Assembly: GCA_947447375.1 (NCBI GenBank)
Contig: CANFJB010000011.1
Span: forward strand, 1 to 64,000
Direction of reading: 5' to 3'
Length of the DNA stretch: 64,000 nt
DNA from: Bacteroidota bacterium
GTDB lineage: Bacteria; Bacteroidota; Bacteroidia; Flavobacteriales; Flavobacteriaceae
Part shown: piece by piece, positions 1-8,027 of the stretch
Position numbering within the stretch: position 1 is the stretch's first letter
Layout: each line of letters starts with the position of its first letter
Position numbers and translations under genes: made by a program
Notes under the pieces: model-generated
Seen by the model: the letters and a program-made list of their open reading frames with translations, nothing else
Databases searched by the model: none
What the model was told of the DNA's origin: nothing

Positions 1-58
1 CGGGTCGGTTCGTCGCCTTTGCTTCGCCCGTTCGGCTAACGCCTCGGGTCTTTGGAAA

Positions 59-89
59 CTCTGTTTCTAACGAAACAGGGTTTTTTTTT
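59..89 (+). terminator. Rho-independent terminator of a gene left of the window
   Basis: A 9-bp stem (59-67 with 72-80, one T-G wobble) closes a TAAC tetraloop and is followed by nine T at 81-89. The orientation suits a plus-strand transcript entering from outside the window. No coding region is visible in 1-58, which is much more GC-rich than the rest of the window. Confidence 0.75.
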
Positions 90-90
90 G

Positions 91-121
91 TCCTCTCCCC
101 AGCCCTCTCCGAAGGAGAGGG
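91..121. repeat. GC-rich palindromic hairpin (CCCTCTCC/GGAGAGGG)
   Basis: A perfect 8-bp inverted repeat (103-110 with 114-121) surrounds a GAA loop and is preceded by a second CCTCTCC-like stretch at 92-98. Its composition differs sharply from the AT-rich flanks, and there is no T-run, so it does not look like a terminator. From memory, similar CCTCTCC-GAAGGAGAGG hairpins are scattered in flavobacterial intergenic DNA; copy number could not be checked here. Confidence 0.5.
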
Positions 122-149
122 TGACAGGAAGGGAAAAAAATATCAATGG

Positions 150-206
150 CAATGTCAATAGCAATATCAATCAAAATAGCAATATCAATTGCAATAATAA
201 AAGGAA
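150..206. repeat. Degenerate tandem repeat, period about 12 (ATATCAATGGCA-like)
   Basis: About four and a half imperfect copies of a 12-base unit of the form ATRTCAATRGCA lie in a row, decaying into AATAATAAAAGG. The tract is non-coding in every frame. It sits between the hairpin at 91-121 and the structured element at 219-350, so it belongs to a mosaic of small repeats. Confidence 0.6.
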
Positions 207-218
207 TAACAATTAATA

Positions 219-350
219 CGTTTTTGGGTTTGCGTGAGCGATGGTAGTGGAAATCCCACGTTATTGCGAGGAGGTACGACGCGGCAATAAGTGGATTGTA
301 GCGGACAGCGCGACCGAGTTTAGCACAGAATGCTTCGTAAACCCGAAACG
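219..350 (+). repeat. Bipartite structured repeat element, copy 1 (candidate ncRNA or mobile palindrome)
   Basis: Long imperfect inverted arms (219-234 with 336-350, about 14 pairs with one bulge) enclose two conserved blocks. The left block at 240-256 reads GATGGTAGTGGAAATCC and the right block at 293-309 reads GGATTGTAGCGGACAGC. AATCC and GGATT of these blocks can pair. Between them is a palindrome with arms TTATTGC (261-267) and GCAATAA (284-290). The same two blocks recur at 58737-58807 around a different apical hairpin. A 62-codon open frame at 241-429 inside the element has no protein-like features and is treated as spurious. Shown: repeat and pairing; inferred: RNA function. Confidence 0.55.
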
Positions 351-386
351 ACTAAACGAGGGCACGCCCAAAGGAAGAAAATTAAA

Positions 387-1589
387 TTATAAAATTGAAA
401 GGGTTTTCATACACGACTTCATACTTTGATAGGTTCTTTCAATATCGTCATCGAGACCTATTGAGAAACGGATTAGTCCATCTGTTAATCCCATTTCTAT
501 TTGTTCTTCAAGCGGAATTTCACTTGATGTTGATGTTCCAGGTGCGCTAAAAAGAGTTTTGTAGAATCCTAAACTCACAGCTAAATAGCCCAAATTTTCT
601 TTTTGCATTAATTCCATTAGTTCGTTGGCTTTATCTAAACTTCCCACATCTAATGTCATCATTCCTCCAAATCCATATTCAGGATTGATCATATTTTTGT
701 AAATTTCATGACTTGGATGACTTTTTAATCCCGGATATACCGTTTTTACTCCGTCTTTTTCAAATCGTTCTGCTAAATAGTGTGCATTATAACTATGTTG
801 TTTCATACGAATATGTAGAGTTCGCAGGTTTTTCATAACACTCGCTGAACGTAAACTATCCATTGTTGGTCCTAAAAGCATACTTGCTCCGTTATTCACA
901 TTTTTCAAACTATCGATGAATTCTCTGGAGGCGCAGGTTACTCCACCAACGGTATCACTACTTCCGTTGATGTATTTTGTTAAACTGTGAATCACAATAT
1001 CGGCACCTAAAAGTGCTGGAGATACTGAAAGCGGAGAAAAGGTATTGTCAACAACTAATTTCAAGTTGTATTTTTTGGCTAGAATTGATAAACTAGCTAT
1101 ATCAGCGACTTCTAATAATGGATTGCTTACCGTTTCACAATAAATTACTTTAGTTTGAGGAGTAATTGCAGCTTCTACAATGTCAATTTTAGTGATATCT
1201 ACAAAGGTGGTTTTGATACCAAATTTTGGTGTGAAATTTTTCAAAAATGCATACGTTCCTCCGTAAATAGTTCTACTAGAAACTATGTGATCTCCCTGAC
1301 TACAAAGTTGTAAAAGGGTAGGGGTTATTGCTCCCATTCCTGATGCCGAAACATTTGCAGCTTCTGTCCCTTCCATAGCCGCCATGGCTTTGTCTAAATA
1401 TAAATTACTTGGTGAGGAATGTCTAGAATATAAATAACAGCCTTCAGCATTTCCTTCAAAGGTATCAAACATTGTTTTAGCAGATAAAAATGTATAAGTT
1501 GAACTATCTGAAATAGAAGGATTTACTCCACCAAATTCACCAAAATATTGTAAATCTTGAATGTTGTTTGCAGGTTTGAAATTTTTCAT
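387..1589 (-). CDS. Cys/Met metabolism PLP-dependent lyase (methionine gamma-lyase type)
   Basis: A 400-residue enzyme of the trans-sulfuration (cystathionine gamma-synthase/methionine gamma-lyase) fold family. These cytoplasmic PLP enzymes carry out beta- or gamma-elimination or replacement on sulfur amino acids. The PLP-binding lysine is K205 in HSLTKYINGSSD. The aspartate that contacts the pyridine nitrogen is D181 (VDNTF), and the phosphate-binding Tyr-x-Arg is Y54/R56. Length is normal for the family. It is transcribed divergently from an Lrp/AsnC regulator 179 bp away, an arrangement also known for mdeA/mdeR methionine gamma-lyase loci, so degradation of methionine to methanethiol, 2-oxobutyrate and ammonia is the favoured role. 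Cystathionine lyase or synthase activity cannot be excluded from sequence alone. Confidence 0.8.
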   Translation of the reverse strand: MKNFKPANNIQDLQYFGEFGGVNPSISDSSTYTFLSAKTMFDTFEGNAEGCYLYSRHSSPSNLYLDKAMAAMEGTEAANVSASGMGAITPTLLQLCSQGDHIVSSRTIYGGTYAFLKNFTPKFGIKTTFVDITKIDIVEAAITPQTKVIYCETVSNPLLEVADIASLSILAKKYNLKLVVDNTFSPLSVSPALLGADIVIHSLTKYINGSSDTVGGVTCASREFIDSLKNVNNGASMLLGPTMDSLRSASVMKNLRTLHIRMKQHSYNAHYLAERFEKDGVKTVYPGLKSHPSHEIYKNMINPEYGFGGMMTLDVGSLDKANELMELMQKENLGYLAVSLGFYKTLFSAPGTSTSSEIPLEEQIEMGLTDGLIRFSIGLDDDIERTYQSMKSCMKTLSIL

Positions 1590-1768
1590 AGAATTAGTTA
1601 TTTATTTTATGTCAAATGAATCAAATATTAGTAATTAATACAATAGTTTACTAAATATTTAGATTAATAATTTATATATTTATAATTTAATAGTTTAATT
1701 TTCTTTATTTTTATTGAAATATTAAATTTTGTAGATATTTTTTAACCTTCAAATAAAATAATTCGTTT

Positions 1769-2221
1769 ATGGATTCTATAGATAAAAAGTTATTGATTTT
1801 GCTTCAAAAAGACAGTAAGAAAACTACAAAGGAACTTTCGGTAAAATTAAATTTATCAGTTACTGCTGTTTATGAGCGTATCAAAAAATTGGAACGCGAG
1901 GGAATAATTCAAAATTATGTTGCCCTAATCAATCGCTCAAAAGTGAATAAAGGTTTTGTTGTTTTTTGTCATATCAAATTAATTCAGCATACCCGAGAAT
2001 TTTTAACAAAGTTTGAAAGTCAAGTAGTTAAACTAAGTGAGATTTTAGAGTGCCATCATGTTAGTGGTGATTATGACTATATTTTGAAAATTGCTGTTAG
2101 AGATATGGAAGAATATCGGGAATTTTTAGTAACTAAATTAACAACTTTAGAACATATTGGTAGTACTCACAGTACTTTTATGATTAGTGAAGTAAAAAAT
2201 ACTACCGTTATTGAGATTTAA
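1769..2221 (+). CDS. Lrp/AsnC family transcriptional regulator
   Basis: A 150-residue feast/famine regulator. The N-terminal winged helix-turn-helix (roughly residues 5-50) contains TTKELSVKLNLSVTAVYERI and LEREGIIQ, typical of the Lrp DNA-reading head. The C-terminal part (about 65-145) is the RAM/AsnC effector domain, with VSGDYDYILKIAV as its conserved core strand. Such proteins form octamers or hexadecamers and sense amino acids. It is divergent from the PLP lyase at 387-1589, so it probably controls that gene, with methionine or a related amino acid as effector; this is inference from position. The intervening 179 bp is very AT-rich. Confidence 0.88.
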   Translation: MDSIDKKLLILLQKDSKKTTKELSVKLNLSVTAVYERIKKLEREGIIQNYVALINRSKVNKGFVVFCHIKLIQHTREFLTKFESQVVKLSEILECHHVSGDYDYILKIAVRDMEEYREFLVTKLTTLEHIGSTHSTFMISEVKNTTVIEI

Positions 2222-2260
2222 ATTATGGTTAAAAAGTTCTAGATTAGGTTTTAATTTTCT

Positions 2261-2268
2261 TAATTTTG
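2261..2268 (+). promoter_or_regulatory. Putative flavobacterial -7 element (TAATTTTG) for lpd
   Basis: This matches TAnnTTTG and lies 37 bp before the lpd start, which would give a leader of about 30 nt. No good -33 TTTG was found at the usual 19-21 bp spacing, so the call is tentative. Confidence 0.4.
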
Positions 2269-2305
2269 TACCACTTTTAATTACACACATATAAAACACA
2301 AAATT

Positions 2306-3709
2306 ATGAGTTCATTTGACGTAGTCATCATCGGTTCAGGACCTGGAGGATATGTAGCTGCAATACGTTGCGCGCAATTGGGAATGAAAACGGCCATTAT
2401 AGAAAAATATTCAACTTTGGGAGGAACCTGTTTGAATGTAGGTTGTATTCCTTCGAAAGCTTTGCTTGCATCATCTCATCATTACAGTGAAATTGCTCAT
2501 TTTGCTGAACACGGAATTGAAGTTTCAGGTGATGTAAAAGTGAATTTAGAAAAAATGATTGCTCGTAAACAAGCTGTTGTTGATCAAACTTCAGGTGGAG
2601 TTAAATTTTTAATGGATAAAAATAAAATTACTGTTTTCGAGGGAAAAGGTTCTTTTGTTGATTCTACACACGTTGCTGTTGAAAAAGCGGACGGATCAAA
2701 AGAAACTCTTGAAGCAAAAAATATAATAATCGCAACAGGTTCAAAACCTTCTTCTTTACCATTTATAAAAATCGATAAAGAGAGAATTATTACTTCTACA
2801 GAAGCTTTAAAATTAAAAGAAGTTCCAAAACACCTTGTGATTATTGGTGGTGGAGTTATTGGAATTGAATTAGGACAAGTATATTTAAGATTAGGAGCGC
2901 AAGTTTCTGTTGTTGAATTTATGGATAGAATAATTCCTGGAATGGACGGTTCATTGTCTAAAGAATTAATGAAAGTTTTGAAGAAACAAGGGATGAAATT
3001 TTATGTTTCTCACAAAGTAAAATCGGTTGTGCGTAAAGGAAATAACTTAACTGTTCAAGCTGAAAACGCTAAAGGTGAAACGGTAACTTTAGAAGGAGAC
3101 TATTCGTTAGTATCTGTTGGTCGTCGCCCTTATACCGATGGTTTAAATGCGGATAAGGCTGGCGTTATAATTTCAGAAAGAGGACAAATTGAAGTTAACG
3201 ATCATTTACAAACTGCAGTTCCAAATATTTATGCAATTGGGGATGTTGTTCGTGGTGCAATGTTAGCTCATAAAGCGGAAGAAGAAGGAACAATGGTTGC
3301 TGAGATTTTAGCAGGTCAAAAACCACATATCAATTATAATTTAATTCCTGGGGTTGTTTATACATGGCCTGAAGTTGCTGCTGTTGGTCAAACTGAAGAG
3401 CAATTGAAAGCTGCAGGTGTTGATTTTAAATCGGGTAGTTTCCCATTTAAAGCATTGGGTAGAGCAAGAGCTGGTGGTGATTTAGATGGTTTTGTTAAGA
3501 TTTTAGCTGATTCTAAAACGGATGAAGTATTGGGAGTTCATATGATTGGTGCTCGTTGCGCTGACTTAATTGCAGAAGCTGTTACCGCAATGGAGTTCAA
3601 GGCATCTGCCGAGGATATTTCGAGAATGAGTCATGCGCATCCTACATTTGCTGAAGCAATAAAAGAAGCGGCATTAGCTGCGACAGATAATAGAGCTTTG
3701 CACGTATAA
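2306..3709 (+). CDS. lpdA: Dihydrolipoyl dehydrogenase (E3), paralogue 1
   Basis: A 467-residue FAD-dependent disulfide oxidoreductase that reoxidises dihydrolipoamide in 2-oxoacid dehydrogenase complexes or the glycine cleavage system. Visible parts: FAD dinucleotide fold IIGSGPGGYVAAI (8-20); redox disulfide C42/C47 in GGTCLNVGCIPSKALL; NAD fold VIIGGGVIGIELG in the middle; FAD-contacting YAIGDVV; and the C-terminal catalytic His-Glu pair H445/E450 in HAHPTFAE. Length is normal. It stands alone after the Lrp gene (84-bp gap with its own promoter candidate) and ends at a strong terminator. A second E3 is encoded at 54584-55972. The GTCLNVGC active site resembles 2-oxoglutarate dehydrogenase-type E3s, but the partner complex cannot be fixed from this window. 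Confidence 0.95.
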   Translation: MSSFDVVIIGSGPGGYVAAIRCAQLGMKTAIIEKYSTLGGTCLNVGCIPSKALLASSHHYSEIAHFAEHGIEVSGDVKVNLEKMIARKQAVVDQTSGGVKFLMDKNKITVFEGKGSFVDSTHVAVEKADGSKETLEAKNIIIATGSKPSSLPFIKIDKERIITSTEALKLKEVPKHLVIIGGGVIGIELGQVYLRLGAQVSVVEFMDRIIPGMDGSLSKELMKVLKKQGMKFYVSHKVKSVVRKGNNLTVQAENAKGETVTLEGDYSLVSVGRRPYTDGLNADKAGVIISERGQIEVNDHLQTAVPNIYAIGDVVRGAMLAHKAEEEGTMVAEILAGQKPHINYNLIPGVVYTWPEVAAVGQTEEQLKAAGVDFKSGSFPFKALGRARAGGDLDGFVKILADSKTDEVLGVHMIGARCADLIAEAVTAMEFKASAEDISRMSHAHPTFAEAIKEAALAATDNRALHV

Positions 3710-3724
3710 TATTTATATTAAACA

Positions 3725-3757
3725 TAAAAAAACCCACTATTTTAGTGGGTTTTTTTA
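3725..3757. terminator. Bidirectional terminator between lpd and the DoxX gene
   Basis: A perfect 8-bp stem, ACCCACTA (3732-3739) with TAGTGGGT (3743-3750), has a TTT loop. A-rich sequence lies to the left and six T to the right. It can therefore end both convergent transcripts. Confidence 0.88.
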
Positions 3758-3774
3758 TGTTTAAATTGTTATAA

Positions 3775-4149
3775 TTATGCTTTTAATATTGAGTTGTAAC
3801 TACTCCAGTTACTGTAAATTACAAATAAATTACCTAATAAAAGAGCACCAGCAATAACTACCCCATCAGGCATTAAATTGACATTGATGAAAAATATATT
3901 TACAGTTATTGGTAATAAAACTATCCCAAATAATTTTGTGAATTTGCCAGTTACAAATGACAAACCGCATAATAATTCTAATATTTTAGCCAATGGCATT
4001 AGATATCCAGAAGCTGCAATACCATCTGAAAAAACTTTCATTTGGCCTGTAAATGCTGGTTCTTCTGCAAAATGAAAGAAATAATTTAGTGAAGCAAAAA
4101 GCATCAATAATCCTACAAGTGTTCGAATAATAATAGTAGTAATTCTCAT
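3775..4149 (-). CDS. DoxX-like small membrane protein
   Basis: A 124-residue integral membrane protein with four predicted transmembrane helices: about residues 5-25, 45-65, 70-90 and 95-115. The pattern FASLNYFFHF near the first helix and LAKILELLCGLSFVTGKFTKL around the second and third are typical of the DoxX family, whose exact biochemical function is mostly unknown. In some bacteria members are linked to thiosulfate or quinone redox processes. It is monocistronic, convergent with lpd, and not obviously linked to either neighbour. Assignment rests on topology and family-like motifs rather than catalytic residues. Confidence 0.7.
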   Translation of the reverse strand: MRITTIIIRTLVGLLMLFASLNYFFHFAEEPAFTGQMKVFSDGIAASGYLMPLAKILELLCGLSFVTGKFTKLFGIVLLPITVNIFFINVNLMPDGVVIAGALLLGNLFVIYSNWSSYNSILKA

Positions 4150-4223
4150 AATTTAATTGGTTTTAGTGGTTACTAATGGAATCAAATATAGTAAAAATTA
4201 CATAAAATTTAATTTATGGTAAA

Positions 4224-4775
4224 TTATTTTTCAGATGGATTAATTTCGAAGAAACTGAAAATGGAACCGCCATAACTCTTTTTAAATGAAAAATGAGGTA
4301 GGTGATCGAGTTTGGTATATTTAGAATGTTCTATAATCATCATCCCTTCATTGTCGAGTAAATTTTGTTTAAATACCAGTAAAACTAGACTCTCAAATAC
4401 CTTTTGATCTAACGCATAAGGAGGATCTGCAAAAATAATATCGTAGGAATTGGTATTTTTTTCTAAGAATTTAAAAACATCACTCTTTATTGCTGCAATA
4501 TTAAAATCGTATTCTTCAGCAACTTGTTTGATGAATTTCACACATCCAAAATCGCCATCCACGGAAGTAATATTTTCACTTCCTCGAGAGGCAAATTCGT
4601 AACTTATATTTCCTGTTCCTGAAAATAAATCCAAAACTTTTAAGCTATCAAAACTAAAATGATTGTTCAAGACATTAAATAATGCCTCTTTACTCATATC
4701 GGTTGTTGGGCGAACAGGAAGGTTTTTTGGAGGGAATATTCTTCGTCCTTTGAATTTACCAGATATTATTCTCAC
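4224..4775 (-). CDS. rsmD: 16S rRNA m2G966 methyltransferase RsmD
   Basis: A 183-residue class I SAM-dependent methyltransferase. It starts with the diagnostic RIISGKFKGRRI and VRPTTDMSKEALFNVL, has motif I VLDLFSGTGNISYEFASRG for SAM, and carries the catalytic motif IV DPPY (IIFADPPYAL). The family methylates N2 of G966 in 16S rRNA. The start codon is GTG at 4775, and its GTGA overlaps the stop of the upstream DUF3822 gene by 4 bp, so translation is probably coupled. This pairing looks deliberate: the two genes form a two-gene operon. Length agrees with other RsmD proteins. Confidence 0.93.
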   Translation of the reverse strand: MRIISGKFKGRRIFPPKNLPVRPTTDMSKEALFNVLNNHFSFDSLKVLDLFSGTGNISYEFASRGSENITSVDGDFGCVKFIKQVAEEYDFNIAAIKSDVFKFLEKNTNSYDIIFADPPYALDQKVFESLVLLVFKQNLLDNEGMMIIEHSKYTKLDHLPHFSFKKSYGGSIFSFFEINPSEK

Positions 4776-5581
4776 GATTGTAAAAGTATAAAATGCTTTA
4801 AATTGTCAGTTTTTGATAAATAGTTGTTATCAATATTGGAAACATCCAATAAAGAAACATTTCTAACATATTTATAGGCAATTTCGAATAATTCAGAATC
4901 TTCTGAAATTAAACCAAGTAGTTGAACTTTAAAGTGTTCCGGATTTAAATTTAGTTGTTCAGTTGTGAATAGAAGGTAGTAAATAAAATCTTCTTTGGTA
5001 ACAAATTCAAATGAATTGAAGAGTAATAACTTTTGGTTTTGAACCACAATAATTTCAAATTTGTTTTTTGAAAAGTGAACAAAAACTTGTTTTTCATCTA
5101 TGTTTTTTGACAATTCTAACAATTTGGAGACTAAAATCGTATTTACATGTTTGTAATTAAAAGTCGAAAATTGATCTAATAGGTAATTGTTAATATTCAC
5201 AAATGGAATAAAAACGTGGTTCATTTCATAATTCTGAAGTGCATCATATGCAAAAAAATCGGTTTCAAAAACCTTGGTGTTGTATTGTAAATAGCTACCC
5301 AAAAATTCTTCGTCAAATAGGGCGGTAGGAACAAAAGTATCTAAGTTGCTATCGTGTAATACAATAACTTCATCGTATTTATCTTTCAATTCAGGATAAT
5401 CGTTAAATGCTTTCCAATAAAGATCTTCTACTTTTGATGAAGTTGGAAAGTCACTAAAATCAATTTCTTTAAGCGCAACTATTTTATTGTTTAACGTGTC
5501 AAATACACAAAATGAAAAACCGTTCAAAGTTACTTGAAGGCTTAATTTTTTGTAATTTTTGTCAGTTATATTAGTGCTCAT
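4772..5581 (-). CDS. DUF3822 family protein
   Basis: A 269-residue soluble protein that I assign to DUF3822, a Bacteroidota-restricted family without known biochemical activity. Recognisable regions are LSLQVTLNGFSFCVFD near the N terminus, VIVLHDSNLDTFVPTALFDE around 85-105, and a repeated strand-rich centre (KVFVHFSKNKFEIIVV-like), which recall an actin/ASKHA-type ATPase fold. That fold is a guess from pattern only. It is the first gene of an operon with rsmD, overlapping it by 4 bp, so a role linked to rRNA or ribosome biogenesis is a reasonable but untested inference. No signal peptide or membrane segment is visible. Confidence 0.75.
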   Translation of the reverse strand: MSTNITDKNYKKLSLQVTLNGFSFCVFDTLNNKIVALKEIDFSDFPTSSKVEDLYWKAFNDYPELKDKYDEVIVLHDSNLDTFVPTALFDEEFLGSYLQYNTKVFETDFFAYDALQNYEMNHVFIPFVNINNYLLDQFSTFNYKHVNTILVSKLLELSKNIDEKQVFVHFSKNKFEIIVVQNQKLLLFNSFEFVTKEDFIYYLLFTTEQLNLNPEHFKVQLLGLISEDSELFEIAYKYVRNVSLLDVSNIDNNYLSKTDNLKHFILLQS

Positions 5582-5606
5582 TGAATTGTCAACTTAAGTA
5601 TTGACG

Positions 5607-5614
5607 CAAACTTA
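5607..5614 (-). promoter_or_regulatory. Putative -7 element (TAAGTTTG) of the DUF3822-rsmD operon
   Basis: On the minus strand this matches TAnnTTTG exactly and lies 26-33 bp before the DUF3822 start. A convincing -33 element is lacking at normal spacing. Confidence 0.45.
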
Positions 5615-5745
5615 CAATTTTTTTAAATGACTATAATTTTTTAGTACAATTTCTTGAAAATAAACTGATGTTTTAAATTATTATTTGGATCAAATTAGAA
5701 AAATCTCACGAAAACTTTACGTAATTTGCGTAGAAATATATTTGT

Positions 5746-7164
5746 ATGAATTCTAGCTTTTTTTATTCCCTTTTGAAAAAACAATTTCCGTTTACTCCAA
5801 CGATTAAACAGGATCTTTTTTTTCAACAGATTGCCGAATTTTGTACCAATATAGATAACAACGAAATTTTTGTTTTGAAAGGTTATGCTGGTACTGGAAA
5901 AACAACTGTAATTTCTACAATTGTAAATAATTTAGCTGAAATAAATAAGAAATATGTTCTTTTAGCTCCAACGGGTCGTGCTGCAAAAGTGATTGCAAAT
6001 TATTCCCACAAACCAGCTTATACAATTCATAAAAAAATATATTTTCCTAAAAAAGTTGCTGGTGGTGTTAGTTTTACAATGCAACAAAACAAACATAAAA
6101 ACACTTTATTTATTGTTGATGAAGCGTCGATGATATCCGATTCAAATACTGACAGTAATGCGTTTGATAATGGTTCATTACTTGACGATTTGATATCCTA
6201 TATTTATTCTGGTACCAATTGCAAAATGATATTGCTTGGAGACACCGCTCAATTACCGCCTGTTAATCTTGATATTTCTCCGGCTTTAAATATTGATACT
6301 TTGGGAATTCATTATCAAAAAGAAATCAAACATATTGAGTTTGATGAAGTAATGCGTCAGGAAGAAAAATCGGGAATTTTGTTCAATGCAACTGAACTTC
6401 GTGATGTTTTGAAAGAAGAATTATATGAGAGTTTTAAATTCAATTTAAAAGGTTTTAAAGATATTATTCGATTAACTGACGGTTATGATATTCAAGATGC
6501 AATCAATTCTGCTTATAGCAATTATAGTATAGAAGATACTGCGTTTATTGTTCGTTCCAATAAAAGAGCCAATCAATATAATGAACAAATCCGAACTAGA
6601 ATATTGGATAAAGAAAGCGAATTGTCTACAGGTGATTTTTTAATGGTTGTAAAAAACAATTATTTTTGGCTTAAAGACTCTGATGAAGCTGGATTTATTG
6701 CCAATGGTGATATTATTGAAGTATTAGAAATATTCTCGATTTTGGAATTGTACGGATTTAAATTTGCGAAAGTAAAAATCAGAATGGTCGATTATCCCAA
6801 TCAAATTCCGTTGGAAACTGTTTTATTATTGGATACAATAACAAGTGAATCTCCATCACTAACCTATGAAGAATCCAATAGATTGTACCAAGAAGTGCTA
6901 TTGGATTACGAAGGTGAAACAAAATATAAAAAGTTTCAAAAGGTAAAAGAAAATGAGTTTTTCAATGCGCTTCAGGTTAAGTTTTCCTACGCAATTACTT
7001 GTCATAAATCGCAAGGAGGGCAGTGGAATACGGTTTTTATTGAGCAACCTTATTTGCCGAATGGCATTGATAGAGATTATATTCGATGGCTTTATACTGC
7101 AATTACTAGGGCAAAAGATAAACTTTATTTAATAGGTTTTAAAGACGAAAATTTCGAAGAATAG
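5746..7164 (+). CDS. RecD-like superfamily 1 DNA helicase (AAA family ATPase)
   Basis: A 472-residue SF1B helicase of the short RecD/Dda type. Motifs in order: Walker A GYAGTGKT (46-53), motif Ia LLAPTGRAAK (72-81), Walker B VDEASM (124-129), motif III LLGDTAQLPP, motif IV-like VMRQEEKSGIL, motif V TCHKSQGGQW and motif VI YTAITRAKDKLYLIG. It lacks the long N-terminal region of RecD2 and no RecB/RecC partner is near, so it probably works alone as a 5'-3' helicase in repair or replication restart, as in other Bacteroidota where it is a stand-alone gene. The start at 5746 is the first ATG and gives the expected N terminus. kdsB follows 46 bp later. Confidence 0.88.
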   Translation: MNSSFFYSLLKKQFPFTPTIKQDLFFQQIAEFCTNIDNNEIFVLKGYAGTGKTTVISTIVNNLAEINKKYVLLAPTGRAAKVIANYSHKPAYTIHKKIYFPKKVAGGVSFTMQQNKHKNTLFIVDEASMISDSNTDSNAFDNGSLLDDLISYIYSGTNCKMILLGDTAQLPPVNLDISPALNIDTLGIHYQKEIKHIEFDEVMRQEEKSGILFNATELRDVLKEELYESFKFNLKGFKDIIRLTDGYDIQDAINSAYSNYSIEDTAFIVRSNKRANQYNEQIRTRILDKESELSTGDFLMVVKNNYFWLKDSDEAGFIANGDIIEVLEIFSILELYGFKFAKVKIRMVDYPNQIPLETVLLLDTITSESPSLTYEESNRLYQEVLLDYEGETKYKKFQKVKENEFFNALQVKFSYAITCHKSQGGQWNTVFIEQPYLPNGIDRDYIRWLYTAITRAKDKLYLIGFKDENFEE

Positions 7165-7185
7165 TTAGAATTATAAAATCATTTG

Positions 7186-7193
7186 TAAGTTTG
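7186..7193 (+). promoter_or_regulatory. Putative -7 element (TAAGTTTG) for kdsB
   Basis: This exact TAnnTTTG match lies 18-25 bp before the kdsB ATG, in the 46-bp gap after the helicase gene. kdsB may therefore have its own promoter in addition to read-through. Confidence 0.4.
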
Positions 7194-7210
7194 TATTTCA
7201 AAAGTAAAAC

Positions 7211-7939
7211 ATGAAAGTAATAGCAGTTATTCCCGCAAGATACGCATCAACAAGATTTCCAGCTAAATTAATGCAAGATTTAGGAGGCAAAACTGTAATT
7301 ACTAGAACTTATGAAGCGGCTATAAATACCAATTTATTTGACGATGTTTTTGTTGTAACCGATTCTGATTTGATTTTCAATGAAATTGTATCTCAAGGTG
7401 GAAAAGCCATTATGAGCAGTAAAGAACACGAATCGGGGAGCGATAGAATTGCAGAAGCGGTTTCAAATTTGGATGTTGATATTGTAATAAATATACAAGG
7501 AGACGAACCTTTTATTGATAAAAATTCTCTCGAAAAATTAATTCAAGTTTATAAAACGGATAGTAAAGGAGAAGTAGACTTAGCTTCATTAATGCGAGAA
7601 ATTACTGCTATTCAAGATATTGAAAATCCGAACAATGTAAAAGTGGTTGTGGATCAAAATGGATTTGCATTGTATTTTTCAAGATCAGTAATACCTTATC
7701 CACGAGAAAATAATGTGGGCGTTAGGTACATGCAACACGTTGGAATCTATGCTTTTAGAAAACAAGCATTGATGGATTTTTATAGTTTACCAATGAAATC
7801 CCTTGAAGCTTCTGAAAAATTAGAGCAATTGAGATATTTAGAATTTGGTAAGCGAATTAAGATGGTTGAAACCAATCATGTTGGAATTGGAATTGATACT
7901 CCTGAAGATTTAGAAAAGGCGAGAAGGTTATTTTTATAA
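7211..7939 (+). CDS. kdsB: 3-deoxy-manno-octulosonate cytidylyltransferase
   Basis: A 242-residue cytidylyltransferase that activates Kdo with CTP to CMP-Kdo, the donor for the inner core of lipopolysaccharide; it acts in the cytoplasm. The nucleotide-binding N terminus [15 protein letters not shown] (7-21) and the NIQGDEPFI signature are diagnostic. Further family blocks are [33 protein letters not shown] and [15 protein letters not shown], ending with [14 protein letters not shown]. All expected parts are present at normal length. It follows the helicase gene in the same direction, but the functional link is only positional. Confidence 0.95.
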   Translation: MKVIAVIPARYASTRFPAKLMQDLGGKTVITRTYEAAINTNLFDDVFVVTDSDLIFNEIVSQGGKAIMSSKEHESGSDRIAEAVSNLDVDIVINIQGDEPFIDKNSLEKLIQVYKTDSKGEVDLASLMREITAIQDIENPNNVKVVVDQNGFALYFSRSVIPYPRENNVGVRYMQHVGIYAFRKQALMDFYSLPMKSLEASEKLEQLRYLEFGKRIKMVETNHVGIGIDTPEDLEKARRLFL

Positions 7940-8027
7940 TTTTTTCAACTATTAATTTTACCTTAATATAACCTTATTGGTAGTTTATGCTTGTTGAAAT
8001 TAATATAAATTTACATAAATTTATATT

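Noticed and set aside
1-58. GC-rich start of the window considered as a tRNA or rRNA end
   Set aside because: No cloverleaf, CCA end or rRNA-like helix could be fitted; it looks like flavobacterial intergenic repeat sequence before a terminator.
241-429. A 62-codon open frame on the plus strand
   Set aside because: It lies inside the structured repeat, has no protein-like composition, no promoter or start context, and overlaps the 3' end of the PLP lyase gene.
5736-5743. TATATTTG directly before the RecD-like helicase ATG
   Set aside because: It would start transcription after the ATG at 5746, so it cannot be the promoter of that start; it is probably a chance match in AT-rich DNA.
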